Positions 42,604 through 51,300 of a stretch of DNA of 53,914 bases are shown piece after piece. Source of the stretch: Paenibacillus rigui (GTDB lineage Bacteria; Bacillota; Bacilli; Paenibacillales; NBRC-103111). A model generated the notes under the pieces. It was not told the origin of the DNA. It saw only the letters and a program-made list of their open reading frames with translations, and ran no database searches. A program made the translations under genes and the position numbers. The stretch covers positions 1 through 53,914 of the forward strand of contig NZ_NMQW01000038.1 of NCBI RefSeq assembly GCF_002234615.1. The letters are read 5' to 3'. Within the stretch, counting starts at the first letter, position 1; every line of letters begins with the position of its first letter.

Positions 42604-43968
42604 ATGACGAATATGAAGAAGCTGAGTCTTTTTGCCATCACCTGGCCTTTATTTATCGAGTCGTCATTGCAAATGTTTATGCGAACGTCAGATACGTTTA
42701 TGGTCAGTCATGTTTCGGATGGCGCAGTGGCAGCCGTTGGCGTCTCGAACCAGCTTATTATATTTACATTTTTGCTGCTTCAGGTGATATCGGCAGGGTC
42801 AGCCATTGTCATTTCGCAATATTTGGGCGCAGGGAAGACGGAGGACGTACGCAGATATGCGGCAGGTGCGATTTCGCTTAACTTTGTGTTCGGACTGTTG
42901 GTCAGCGGGGTCATCGTTATATTCAGCAAGTCTTTGCTTGGTTTATTTGGACTGGAGGGTCCAATGCTCGGCCAGGCGCAGGTCTTTTTATCCATTGTTG
43001 GAGGCGCTTTATTCATTCAGGCTGTGAACTTAACGATTTCCTCCATCACGCAGGTACATGGGTATACCCGGTATACGATGATGGTAAGTATCGGAATGAA
43101 TCTGCTTAATTTAACAGGCAATTACCTGTTCATATTCGGTCCCTTCGGGTTCCCGAAGCTCGGTGTCCCGGGTGTTGCTATATCGGCCGTGTGCAGTCAG
43201 CTGATCGGTCTTCTTGTGTATTGCTTGATTTTGAGAAAAATTGTACGTCTTCGCTTATCCCTGCGGGATTTTATCAAGGGCCGGCTGGCCGATTTGAAGA
43301 AAATATTGAGCATCGGGATTCCAACCGCAGGCAATCAATTAGTGTATTCAATAAGTCAGCTTGCTACAACCTATTTCATTACATCGTTGGGGGCAGAAAT
43401 GCTCTCTACGCGAATATATACCCAAAACATTATGTACTTCATCATGGTGCTTGCCATTTCGTTAGGCCGGGGAACGCAAATCATTATCGGTCGGCTTGTA
43501 GGTGCCGGGGAACAGGAGGCAGCTTATCGGCAGTTGTTCCGCAGTCTTGCTCTAAGCCTGTTCCTCTCCTTGGCCTGTGTCACTCTGATCGTTCTATTCA
43601 GAGAACATCTGCTGGGCATCTTTACAAGCGATCCTCAAATCATTGCACTGGGCGCCGTGCTGCTAACAATGGGCTTCTTGCTGGAGCCGGCCCGATGCTT
43701 GAATATTGTGATCGGCGAAGCATTGCGGGCTACGGGTGACGCCCGGTTTATCGTGATGACCGGCGTATGTGTGATATGGGGCCTGTGCGTTCCCCTTACG
43801 TATATGATGGGGATTCATTGGGGTTACGGACTGGTCGGCATGTGGGCCGTGTTCGTGATGGATGAAGGCTTGCGCGGGCTTCTGCTCCTCTATCGGTGGA
43901 GAAGCCGGGCATGGGAGAAGAAGGTGCTCGTCACCCGGGAGGAGAAGACGTCAACAGCCGCCATGTAA
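42604..43968 (+). CDS. MATE-family efflux transporter
   Basis: A 454-residue protein with twelve hydrophobic segments in two similar halves. Features include WPLFIESSLQMFMRTSDTFM, where the first-helix SDTFMVS stretch fits MATE proteins, and repeated GNYLFI and NIVIGEALRATGD motifs. It exports drugs or metabolites with Na+ or H+. The ATG lies about 12 bases after GAGGAG, a wider gap than usual. It is a single gene, followed by a terminator at 44031-44060. Confidence 0.88.
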   Translation: MTNMKKLSLFAITWPLFIESSLQMFMRTSDTFMVSHVSDGAVAAVGVSNQLIIFTFLLLQVISAGSAIVISQYLGAGKTEDVRRYAAGAISLNFVFGLLVSGVIVIFSKSLLGLFGLEGPMLGQAQVFLSIVGGALFIQAVNLTISSITQVHGYTRYTMMVSIGMNLLNLTGNYLFIFGPFGFPKLGVPGVAISAVCSQLIGLLVYCLILRKIVRLRLSLRDFIKGRLADLKKILSIGIPTAGNQLVYSISQLATTYFITSLGAEMLSTRIYTQNIMYFIMVLAISLGRGTQIIIGRLVGAGEQEAAYRQLFRSLALSLFLSLACVTLIVLFREHLLGIFTSDPQIIALGAVLLTMGFLLEPARCLNIVIGEALRATGDARFIVMTGVCVIWGLCVPLTYMMGIHWGYGLVGMWAVFVMDEGLRGLLLLYRWRSRAWEKKVLVTREEKTSTAAM

Positions 43969-44030
43969 AGGATCGTGAGTATGCTGAAGAGACAGCTTGT
44001 ACTTCGAACTGCAATGGGTACATAGAATAG

Positions 44031-44060
44031 ACCGTCCGTGCAGCCGGACGGTTTCTTTGT
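44031..44060 (+). terminator. Terminator after MATE gene
   Basis: ACCGTCCG-tgcagc-CGGACGGT is followed by TTCTTTG. It is convergent with the YdjM-like gene. Confidence 0.75.
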
Positions 44061-44084
44061 CTATACATGATTTCCTGGATTCAT

Positions 44085-44591
44085 TTACTGGAGCAGCATG
44101 GAGAACCAATCCCGAGCCGGCAGCCAGAAACAGAGGCACACAAGTACAAAGCAGAATATGGCTTCGCCCCGGGAGCCGGTATCAATGGCCATAAATTTGG
44201 GGAGAAGCCGGATTTTTTTGCGAATGGGCCATAACAGTGCTACACCCTGCTCATTGAACAAATCGATCAGCGGATGGGTTGCATAGGCTGACAGAAATGT
44301 CATGTAATACAGCTCGGGTACGGGAAAAGCAGCCCCAGCCATCAGGGCAATAAAGAGGATCGAATGAGTCAATGTGCGATGATGGATCCTCAGTATCCGC
44401 AATAAGGACGATAATGGGAAAAATAGTTTGGCCATGACGGAGCCCGGCTTATCAATGTCGGCCAGCGGCCCGGCAAAGCAGCCCAGCAGCAGAGCACCGG
44501 CCGTGTCCCAGGATAGGAGTGGGATCTGGTAATAATGCAGCACGCACTCGGCAGCAAGCACCCCAGCAACCCCATGTGTTCGTTGAAGCAT
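44085..44591 (-). CDS. YdjM/DUF457-like membrane-bound metal-dependent hydrolase
   Basis: A 168-residue membrane protein. It has the family layout: an N-terminal THGVAGVLAAE with His, LLGCFAGPLADIDKP with Asp residues, the signature HHRTLTHSI, and YATHPLIDLFNEQGVALLWP. These His/Asp residues are thought to bind metal. YdjM of E. coli is SOS-induced, and other members are of unknown function. It is convergent with the MATE gene. The 371 bases beyond its start, up to the next small frame at 44963, hold no gene; I see only an inverted repeat AGTGAGC/GCTCACT at 44727-44752. Confidence 0.75.
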   Translation of the reverse strand: MLQRTHGVAGVLAAECVLHYYQIPLLSWDTAGALLLGCFAGPLADIDKPGSVMAKLFFPLSSLLRILRIHHRTLTHSILFIALMAGAAFPVPELYYMTFLSAYATHPLIDLFNEQGVALLWPIRKKIRLLPKFMAIDTGSRGEAIFCFVLVCLCFWLPARDWFSMLLQ

Positions 44592-44962
44592 TGTTTCTAA
44601 CCTCCGGTTCCTCTAAGTTGTCACATTCATAGGACGTACGTATGTTCGTATGTATAAAGAGCTCCATTAGCTTAACACAAAAAGATAGGGAATACATCGT
44701 TCTCAAGACTTACTTTTGAAGCATACAGTGAGCAGTAGCGGACAGGCTCACTAAAAAAACGTTTCCAAAATTAATAAGAATCGTAAAAATTGAGATGAAT
44801 CTGACCAAATTCATTCGTTATGATGAGGCTGTAGTCATCCACAGGAGGTTCGACGTGACATCATGATAGCAGCTGAGCAGCAGTGCAGCTAAGTAACTGA
44901 ACAGGTAATCAGTATTTTGTAATCGCTATCATCATTTTGAATTGAAAGGAGAGCCCATCAGA

Positions 44963-45173
44963 ATGAAGCATGGTTTGCAAGCGTACGCTGGCGGAAGACA
45001 ACAGAAGGGGCGGGACATCGGCAAAACTGTGGCGCTGTTTCGAAGTTACATGTACTTGGAGCATGCTTTCGTCAGAGCTGCAGGATGGTACCCGGAGCAT
45101 CGACGATCTGCAGCAAGAGATTGCTAGCTATATGGCAAATCAGTCGAGTGCGCTGCCTGAGGCTCTGTTGTAA
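44963..45173 (+). pseudogene. Small unknown gene, probably frameshifted
   Basis: An ATG seven to ten bases after AAAGGAGAG begins MKHGLQAYAGGRQQKGRDI and runs through RSYMYLEHAF before an early stop. In the third frame of the same stretch a natural-looking C-terminus appears: SELQDGTRSIDDLQQEIASY, then MANQSSALPEALL and a stop at 45173. Joining the two at about 45070 would make a helical protein of about 67 residues. I do not recognise it. Either half could be spurious. It lies just before the MFS gene at 45213 and could be its leader gene. Confidence 0.35.
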
Positions 45174-45212
45174 GGCAAATGAATAGGTCTAAGAAAAGAA
45201 AGGTGGACTTGT

Positions 45213-46628
45213 ATGGAACTTGCCAATAAGCCTGAACTTTCTGCACGTATCCATTCTCACGCGCCTATGGCACTTGGTCCGGGCAGCCTCGAAAATATTT
45301 CCGCCCGTATCGAGCGGCTCCCTCTGACCGGCTGGCAGACGAAAGCGCGACTTATTGTGGGGACGGCAACATTCTTCGATGCCTTCGATGCACTGGCGAT
45401 TGCTTACGCACTTCCGATTCTGATCAAAGAGTTTTCCCTAAGTGCCGGACAGATCGGTCTGGTTATTTCGATCGGATTTTTCGGCCAGTTGATCGGGGCG
45501 CTATTGTCCGGTTTCCTGGCGGAGAAGATAGGGCGGCTCAGAATGACCGTGTACACCATTCTGCTCTTTTCAATCACCAGCTTTCTTGTCGCTTCATCTT
45601 GGTCACTCGGTTCGCTGCTGTTTTTTCGTTTTATTCAAGGAGTCGGATTAGGAGGCGAAGTGCCGCTTGCAGCCTCGTATATTAACGAAATCACTAAAGC
45701 GCAGCGGCGGGGCAGATTCGTACTGCTGTACGAACTGATTTTTTCCTTCGGCTTGATGGCGGTTGCCATTATCAGTTATTTCCTGATTCCGACCTTGGGC
45801 TGGCGATGGATTTTCATTATTGGCGGTATCCCCGCTGTGCTTACTCTGTTTATGAGACGTGTCCTGCCGGAGTCCCCAAGATGGCTGGCAGGCGTGGGCA
45901 GGGCTAAGGAAGCGGATGAGACCATGACATTTATTGAGAACCAGGTTCGGGCACGAATTCAGGGGGATTTGCCGGAGCCTGAACCGGCGCCCTTGAAGCA
46001 GGAGCGGCGCTTAACGAGCTTTCGGGAGCTGTTTCAAGGAATGTACCGGAAGCGGACATTCGTTGTCTGGTCGATTTGGTTTACGTCGTACTTAGCTTTC
46101 TACGGGGTCAGCACATGGGTTCCGTCCATTTTCAAGTCGGTGTTTAATCTGAGCGTTGAGCAGTCCTTATTGTACGGCCTGATACTAATTGCAGCAGGCG
46201 TTCTCAGTGCCGTCGTCTGTGCGCTAACCATTGATACGATCGGGAGGAAAGCCTGGATCACCGGATCGATGCTGCTCGGAGCCATATGCTTCATCATCCT
46301 GTGGCTTATCGGTGCCAAAACGGCCACGCAGGTACTGGTGTGGACCTCGCTCGGCTATGCATGGGTGGCGGTCGTAACGATGTCAGTTTACTTGTACACG
46401 CCTGAAATGTATCCTACCCGCATGCGTGCTTTGGGTACTAGTCTCGCAAGTGCTTGGTTAAGACTTTCCTCCATTATCGGTCCTACCTATGTCGGGTTCA
46501 TTCTGACCAAATCGTCCGTGGAGTATGTATTTCTCGGCTTTGGCGTTGTATCCCTCATTGGAGCGGTCATCTTCGGTCTTGCGGGCATCGAATCGAAAGG
46601 GAAGAGTTTGGAGGAGCTGTCGCCTTAA
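45213..46628 (+). CDS. MFS transporter, aromatic acid/niacin or sugar-porter type
   Basis: A 471-residue membrane protein with twelve segments. Motifs: FFDAFDALAIAYALP in segment 1 (as in AAHS/NiaP-like carriers), loop motif GFLAEKIGRLRM, and LPESPRWLAGVGRAKEA after segment 6. It has a long hydrophilic N-terminus (about 40 residues) and ends in SKGKSLEEL, a sugar-porter-like tail. The substrate is likely an organic acid, niacin or sugar; none can be assigned. It is convergent with the S-layer gene, and a large palindromic repeat separates the two. Confidence 0.85.
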   Translation: MELANKPELSARIHSHAPMALGPGSLENISARIERLPLTGWQTKARLIVGTATFFDAFDALAIAYALPILIKEFSLSAGQIGLVISIGFFGQLIGALLSGFLAEKIGRLRMTVYTILLFSITSFLVASSWSLGSLLFFRFIQGVGLGGEVPLAASYINEITKAQRRGRFVLLYELIFSFGLMAVAIISYFLIPTLGWRWIFIIGGIPAVLTLFMRRVLPESPRWLAGVGRAKEADETMTFIENQVRARIQGDLPEPEPAPLKQERRLTSFRELFQGMYRKRTFVVWSIWFTSYLAFYGVSTWVPSIFKSVFNLSVEQSLLYGLILIAAGVLSAVVCALTIDTIGRKAWITGSMLLGAICFIILWLIGAKTATQVLVWTSLGYAWVAVVTMSVYLYTPEMYPTRMRALGTSLASAWLRLSSIIGPTYVGFILTKSSVEYVFLGFGVVSLIGAVIFGLAGIESKGKSLEELSP

Positions 46629-46655
46629 CACTTATTCTTTAATTGCAAACATAAA

Positions 46656-46868
46656 AAAACAAGCCCTCGATTGTTTGAGGTCGCTGAAAAAAATAGCAAA
46701 GTGGACGGAATCGTTCAGTAGAAGCTTAAGCGTTCGCCTTTGCCCCGGATTTTGACCGCTATGAGCGGGTTGACATTGAGAAATCCGGGGATAACAAGCG
46801 ATCGGAAGAATGATCCGTACATGCAGCCTTAACTTTTTCAGCGGCTATCAATTGTTTGGGCTTGTTTT
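46656..46868. repeat. Nested palindromic element, 213 bases, complete copy
   Basis: Outer arms AAAACAAGCCC (46656-46666) and GGGCTTGTTTT (46858-46868) are perfect complements. CGCTGAAAA (46682-46690) pairs with TTTTCAGCG (46835-46843), and ACGGAATCGTTC (46705-46716) pairs imperfectly with GAATGATCCGT (46808-46818). The centre has CCCCGGATTT (46743-46752) with AAATCCGGGG (46781-46790), and inside that CCGCT-atg-AGCGG (46756-46768). The right half matches the window start. There is no reading frame of note. It lies between convergent genes and could also act as a terminator. Confidence 0.75.
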
Positions 46869-46886
46869 GTGTTATGGGTTCAACGG

Positions 46887-48533
46887 TTAGTTCTTGCGAA
46901 CATGAATATCGGCAGCCGCGCTTTTCCCGTTCGGCAGCTTCGCCACTAACGTGAAATCAGTTACATTGCCGCTGATATGGACGATACCGGCATTGTCCAC
47001 GGTCACGGTGCCGACAGAACCGCTGTTTGAATCGCCTACAATGTCCTCCACGTTGAAAAATACATTCAATGCAAAGTTATAGCTTTGAATTTCATCCTGT
47101 TCGTACTCGATTCCGAAGTTATCGGTTACCTTCATATCCATCGCTTCATAAGCGTTGAATTGACCGGAGTATACATTGTTGCTGACAGACACGTACTGGT
47201 CCGATCCCTTGTCTCTCGCTTCGATCAGATCGGCTGCAAGATCGGAGCTTTTGACTTGAACGGGAATCGTCATATGGTCCGTACTGCCGCCTATCGTTGA
47301 ATAAATCACATCGATGTTGGCGGAGCCAGCTTTATTGCCAAGGATATAACCTTTATGATCCGAGGATACAGCAGCCTTCACCACGGTCGGATTAGAGGAA
47401 GTGATCGACTGAATGATGCCGGACACGGCGACTTCTTCGCCGGATTTGTTCGTCACGGTAATAACGACTTCTTTGGCGAACATGCTCAGCGTCGGATTCT
47501 CCGCCTCGGCCTGTGAAGCATATCCGCTGGTTCCGGAAGCCTGCTTGGTCAAGCCGCTGTCGATAACGTCCTTCAAATTATAACTGTCCAAGATAGCGTA
47601 TTTATAATCTCCAGATGTGGTGGACGGACCGGCTGCTCCAATCGTGAATATTTTGGTTATGGTGCTGGAAGGGAGGCCTTCCAAGCCGCTCAAGGTGATG
47701 GTATAGATGCCGTTAGACAGTTTCTTATCGTCCTCCGTTAAGGTTAATGTGGCCGCATTCTTATCGCTTGACCAGGCAACCTTCGTCGGGATTTCCTCAT
47801 GGTTTCGGCTTAAAGTCAGCTTCGCTGTCGAATTGTCTATCGCCCGGTTGAGCTTGACATCAACGGCTTGCTCACCATTCGCTTGGACCGAAGCGATAGA
47901 TAATTGCTCCGTCTGCCCTGGCTGCTCAGGCTTAGAGGTGTCAGGCAAAGAGCTATAGGCTCCTTCAACGAGGTCCGCGCGTGTGGCAACCGCAGCGCCT
48001 TCTTTAGAAGAAGGATGAATACCTAAGGCCTTCGCTTGCTTGACGGCATCGGCATACCATGGGCTTACAGAGGTGTTGACTTGCTTACCGAGACCTTTCA
48101 GGAACACGGTATCCAGCTGTCCCAGTGTCACAGGATCGCCTGGCGCGAACGTCGTCTCTGTCATCCCGTCAATGAGACCGGCATGACGCGCAGCTTCAAT
48201 ATAAGGGATTGCCCAGCCATTGGCCGGATCTTCCGCCACGACATCGGAGAAGCCGGACTTTTGGATCGTCATATCGACTTTAAGCCCGAACACAAGCGCA
48301 GCGACCTTAGCGAACTGGGCTCTGGTCATATTTTCTGCAATGCCGAAGGAATCGCTGGACACGCCTTCAAACACACCTTTAGAGAGAAGAGTATCAATTT
48401 TCGCTTTGACGGCTTGGTCCACGTTGGATAAGTCTTTATAGTCTGAAGAAGTTGCTGTGTCAGCCAAGGCAGTAGAAGTGAACAAAGAAAATGCCAAAGC
48501 TGCACTCGTAAGCAGGGTTACACTTTTTTTCAT
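46887..48533 (-). CDS. S-layer homology domain surface protein
   Basis: A 548-residue secreted protein with an AGGAGG-type site 5' of the ATG. The signal peptide (1-24) ends ALA. Three SLH repeats span about 28-200, with VFEGVSSDSFGIAENMTRAQ, the segment 92-146 carrying GWAIPYIEAARHAGLIDGM, and ADAVKQAKALG, and bind cell-wall polysaccharide. After a Pro-rich linker (PEQPGQTEQ) come Ig-like/Big-type beta repeats (about 205-300 and 345-425) and a C-terminal beta domain. It is likely a surface or S-layer-associated protein. No enzyme motif is seen. Confidence 0.85.
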   Translation of the reverse strand: MKKSVTLLTSAALAFSLFTSTALADTATSSDYKDLSNVDQAVKAKIDTLLSKGVFEGVSSDSFGIAENMTRAQFAKVAALVFGLKVDMTIQKSGFSDVVAEDPANGWAIPYIEAARHAGLIDGMTETTFAPGDPVTLGQLDTVFLKGLGKQVNTSVSPWYADAVKQAKALGIHPSSKEGAAVATRADLVEGAYSSLPDTSKPEQPGQTEQLSIASVQANGEQAVDVKLNRAIDNSTAKLTLSRNHEEIPTKVAWSSDKNAATLTLTEDDKKLSNGIYTITLSGLEGLPSSTITKIFTIGAAGPSTTSGDYKYAILDSYNLKDVIDSGLTKQASGTSGYASQAEAENPTLSMFAKEVVITVTNKSGEEVAVSGIIQSITSSNPTVVKAAVSSDHKGYILGNKAGSANIDVIYSTIGGSTDHMTIPVQVKSSDLAADLIEARDKGSDQYVSVSNNVYSGQFNAYEAMDMKVTDNFGIEYEQDEIQSYNFALNVFFNVEDIVGDSNSGSVGTVTVDNAGIVHISGNVTDFTLVAKLPNGKSAAADIHVRKN

Positions 48534-48742
48534 GGTGCTTGTCCTCCCAATCTATGATTCTCTAATCTTAATCATACTATTAATGCAAGGCAAATGCCAA
48601 TTTCTTGCTAGATTCGAGCAAATCATTTGGCCGATAGAACCTTACTATTGTGCAAATCTGAGTTAACTTTCTGCATAGGATCCATCCTCCTGACTCGCTA
48701 TAATTTGGAGCATAACCCCAAATCATGTAGGAGGTCGTTCCA

Positions 48743-50158
48743 ATGAGCCGCCAAGTTCCTGTGTTGTTATCCGATGAGCAGATGAGAAAGTTCATTACAG
48801 AAGGGTTTCTTATTCTCCAAACCGATTTTCCCGAGGCGTTCCATCAGAGGCTGACGGAGCAGCTGAACCAGGTTTACGAGCAGGAGGGGAATCCCGGCAA
48901 CAATTTGCTGCCGCGTCTTCGTGACTTGCAAAAGGTATTCGAACACCCGATCGTGACCGGAGCCTTGACCAGCGTGCTAGGCCCGAATTATTTGATGCAC
49001 ACGCACCGGCACGGCCATTTCAATGCTTCTCCGAAAGCGGGAGGCTGGCATAAGGACAGCTACTGGGGCTACAAAAAAATGCGCAACCACCATCCGTGGT
49101 GGGCGATGATTATGTATTTCCCTCAAGATACCCCGGTGGAGCTTGGACCTACAGGCGTAATGCCCGGGACACAAAACTATGAGAGCCGCACTTTCGTGGA
49201 TGATGAAGCGGAAGGGGAAGCGGTTGCGAGCGGAAAAGCAGGCACCTTTGCTTTGATCCACTATGATATTTGGCATCGTTCCACGCCGAATATTCTTGGC
49301 AAGCCGCGCTTCATGCTGAAATTTGAATTTATGCGTACGCAAGCACCAACCGCACCGAGCTGGGATTGCGTTGACCCGCAATGGAGGCAGCCGGTTTCCT
49401 ACAGCTCGAATATGATCGAGCACGAAGCGATGTGGAAGGAAACGTGGAACTGGCTTTCCGGGCAGGTCGGAAGCTTGGCCGGCACCGTCGATGCCGATGC
49501 CGCTCATGTTCAACAGCTCTCGGCGCAGCTTGAAGACGCTTTCGAACCGAACGCGATCAATGCGGCGTATGGCTTGGCAGGCATGGGAGATGCCGGAGTA
49601 CAGGCTTTGCTGCAGGGTCTCCGCCATGAGGATGTGAAGGTATCGCGCACAGCCGCTTACGGGCTGTCGGTAGCCGGAGCAGGGGCTGTTGCCGGGCTTA
49701 CAGCGGCACTCGGGGAGGAGCGTGCGGAAACGGTCGTCCATGCGGCTTTTGCATTAGGCGAGCTGAGAGAGCAAGCCGCATCTGCGATCCCGCTTTTATT
49801 GAACCTGCTCGAGCCAGCTGCGCCTGCTGTCGTTCGTCAAACCGTTACCGAGGCGATTGCAATGATCGGTTCACCCGCAGACTCCGTAGTGGAGGGCCTC
49901 ATTCGTTGTCTGCATGATGAGGACGTGCAGGTGCGTTTTACGGCGGGGCTATCCTTATGCAGGATGGGGGCAGCTGCAGATGCGGCAGTGCCGGCTCTGG
50001 CCGAAGCGCTGGAGGACGATAACCGATACGTGCGCGGGCATGCAGCTGAAGCGCTGCACTATATTGGGACGGATTCCGCGAAATCCGAGCTGATCGACTT
50101 TTTACTGAAATCCCGCTGGTGCCCTTCAACGACACCGGAAAGCACGTTTTATCCATGA
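48743..50158 (+). CDS. Phytanoyl-CoA dioxygenase-like enzyme fused to HEAT repeats
   Basis: A 471-residue cytoplasmic protein after GTAGGAGGTC. Residues about 10-200 form a PhyH-type Fe(II)/2-oxoglutarate dioxygenase, with the iron ligands H103-x-D105 in GGWHKDSYWG and a distal His178 in YDIWHRSTPN, and Arg189 (GKPRF) expected to bind 2-oxoglutarate. From about 270 to 460 there are five or more HEAT/PBS-lyase-like repeats (for example AAYGLAGMGDAGVQALLQGL, HAAFALGELREQ, RFTAGLSLCRMGAAADAAVP, GHAAEALHYIG). This fusion is uncommon in my experience. A TATAAT at 48699-48704 may be its -10 element. A terminator follows. Confidence 0.85.
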   Translation: MSRQVPVLLSDEQMRKFITEGFLILQTDFPEAFHQRLTEQLNQVYEQEGNPGNNLLPRLRDLQKVFEHPIVTGALTSVLGPNYLMHTHRHGHFNASPKAGGWHKDSYWGYKKMRNHHPWWAMIMYFPQDTPVELGPTGVMPGTQNYESRTFVDDEAEGEAVASGKAGTFALIHYDIWHRSTPNILGKPRFMLKFEFMRTQAPTAPSWDCVDPQWRQPVSYSSNMIEHEAMWKETWNWLSGQVGSLAGTVDADAAHVQQLSAQLEDAFEPNAINAAYGLAGMGDAGVQALLQGLRHEDVKVSRTAAYGLSVAGAGAVAGLTAALGEERAETVVHAAFALGELREQAASAIPLLLNLLEPAAPAVVRQTVTEAIAMIGSPADSVVEGLIRCLHDEDVQVRFTAGLSLCRMGAAADAAVPALAEALEDDNRYVRGHAAEALHYIGTDSAKSELIDFLLKSRWCPSTTPESTFYP

Positions 50159-50173
50159 GTTTGTCATATACTG

Positions 50174-50204
50174 AGGAGCTCCTTGATCATCAAGGGGCTC
50201 CTTT
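50174..50204 (+). terminator. Terminator after PhyH-HEAT gene
   Basis: GGAGCtCCTTGAT pairs with ATCAAGGgGCTCC, followed by TTTTGTTTT. It is convergent with the YheC/D gene. Confidence 0.85.
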
Positions 50205-50208
50205 TGTT

Positions 50209-50994
50209 TTATTTGTTCCTCTTTTTAACGCGGCCGTTGGCTATCGCATAATGCAGCACTCTGCGGTAAGTCGATTTATCCTTTAACTGATTGAAAATAT
50301 AAGGATCCGGCGACGTGTTCACCTCAAGGATCCATGGATGCAGCTTGGCATCAATGCCAATATCGACACCGATCTCGCGAAAGCCCGGATACTTTTGATG
50401 AAGCTGCTTGGCCACGGTGAGACTTAAGTTTTTCAATACCCGTGTGTATTTGGTCCGCTGCTTTTTACTCAAGTAAGGCTTGAGCAGGAGCTCGATGGGC
50501 AGCGGCTTTCCTTGACTGTGATAATTGGTTACAATCTTGCGGGGATGCGCCAATCTGCCGATAATCCCTGTTGCCTTCCATGGCTTCTTGCTCGTTCGTT
50601 GGACCATCACTCTCACATCAAACGGCCTTTTCTTAAATTTCAGCAATCCGATCCCCTTTTGGATGAGGTAAGCCCTCTTCAGCTTCGATCGGGAGATCGA
50701 TGCATGGAATTTACTGAATGAATAAAATTTTCGCTTTGTTGTATCATGCTGATATTGGAATATCGTTTGGCCTTTACGCGTTTGCATCTTTACACGCATG
50801 ACGCCGCGGCCGAAGGAGCCGTGGACCGGCTTCACATACACCATTTTGTAAGTTTTCAGCATGGCTAACAGGGCGGCGGGACTCCACAATCGCGTCTCAG
50901 GGATGAAAGGCTGAATTTCTTTGCTGCGCAAGAGCGCGGCTGTTTTGGTCCATTTGCTTCCTAGGGTTCTCCGTGCTTTTTTGGTTTTCATCAT
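50209..50994 (-). CDS. YheC/YheD-family ATP-grasp protein, spore-coat associated
   Basis: A 261-residue protein, rich in Lys and Arg. The ATP-grasp fold is shown by VYVKPVHGSFGRGVMRV (nucleotide-binding loop), AYLIQKGI, FDVRVMVQRT, and the metal site IGVDIGIDAKLHPWILEVNTSPD. The layout fits YheC/YheD family proteins, which are sporulation-associated in Bacillus and whose reaction is unknown. It is convergent with the PhyH-HEAT gene. The ATG follows AAAGGAG at a 12-base distance. Confidence 0.82.
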   Translation of the reverse strand: MMKTKKARRTLGSKWTKTAALLRSKEIQPFIPETRLWSPAALLAMLKTYKMVYVKPVHGSFGRGVMRVKMQTRKGQTIFQYQHDTTKRKFYSFSKFHASISRSKLKRAYLIQKGIGLLKFKKRPFDVRVMVQRTSKKPWKATGIIGRLAHPRKIVTNYHSQGKPLPIELLLKPYLSKKQRTKYTRVLKNLSLTVAKQLHQKYPGFREIGVDIGIDAKLHPWILEVNTSPDPYIFNQLKDKSTYRRVLHYAIANGRVKKRNK

Positions 50995-51191
50995 TGGTTA
51001 GGCTATCTCCTTTGCTTCACATGTCCTATTGCCTGGATTCAACATGTTATTGTATTCAACCACATTGGCAGATGCAGAGGGCAAACGCCCATACGGCGGT
51101 GCTTTTCCTAGGAACGGAGTGACGGGGGCCTATAAAAATGTCGGATCTATGAATCTTGTCGGATTGAACCTGATATTTCGGCGTATAGGGT

Positions 51192-51221
51192 TTGGTTCCG
51201 GCATGTAAATCGACGTATAAT
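51192..51221 (+). promoter_or_regulatory. Probable hemY promoter
   Basis: TTGGTT (51192-51197) and TATAAT (51216-51221) are 18 bases apart. The rest of 50995-51300 contains a repeated GTCGGAT and a short GGGC-aaac-GCCC hairpin but no further feature I can name. Confidence 0.45.
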
Positions 51222-51300
51222 ATATTACAATCGTTGTTCGTTATGCTTGTAAGAGGCAGGCTGCAGCCAGCTATATAAGATTAGGCAGGTGGGAATTACT

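Noticed and set aside
44755-44776. A cre-like sequence around AAAACGTTTCCA
   Set aside because: It has at least three mismatches to the 14-base consensus, including both leading bases, and no suitable gene follows within a normal distance.
46656-46868. Insertion sequence at the palindromic element
   Set aside because: There is no transposase frame and the symmetry extends through the whole element, so a non-autonomous repeat or structured RNA fits better.
51050-51140. Resemblance to a GEMM-I (cyclic-di-GMP) riboswitch, from AGAGGGCAAAC
   Set aside because: Only one short element agrees. The GGACGCAAAGCC part, the tetraloop and its receptor are absent, and the downstream gene hemY is not a usual target.
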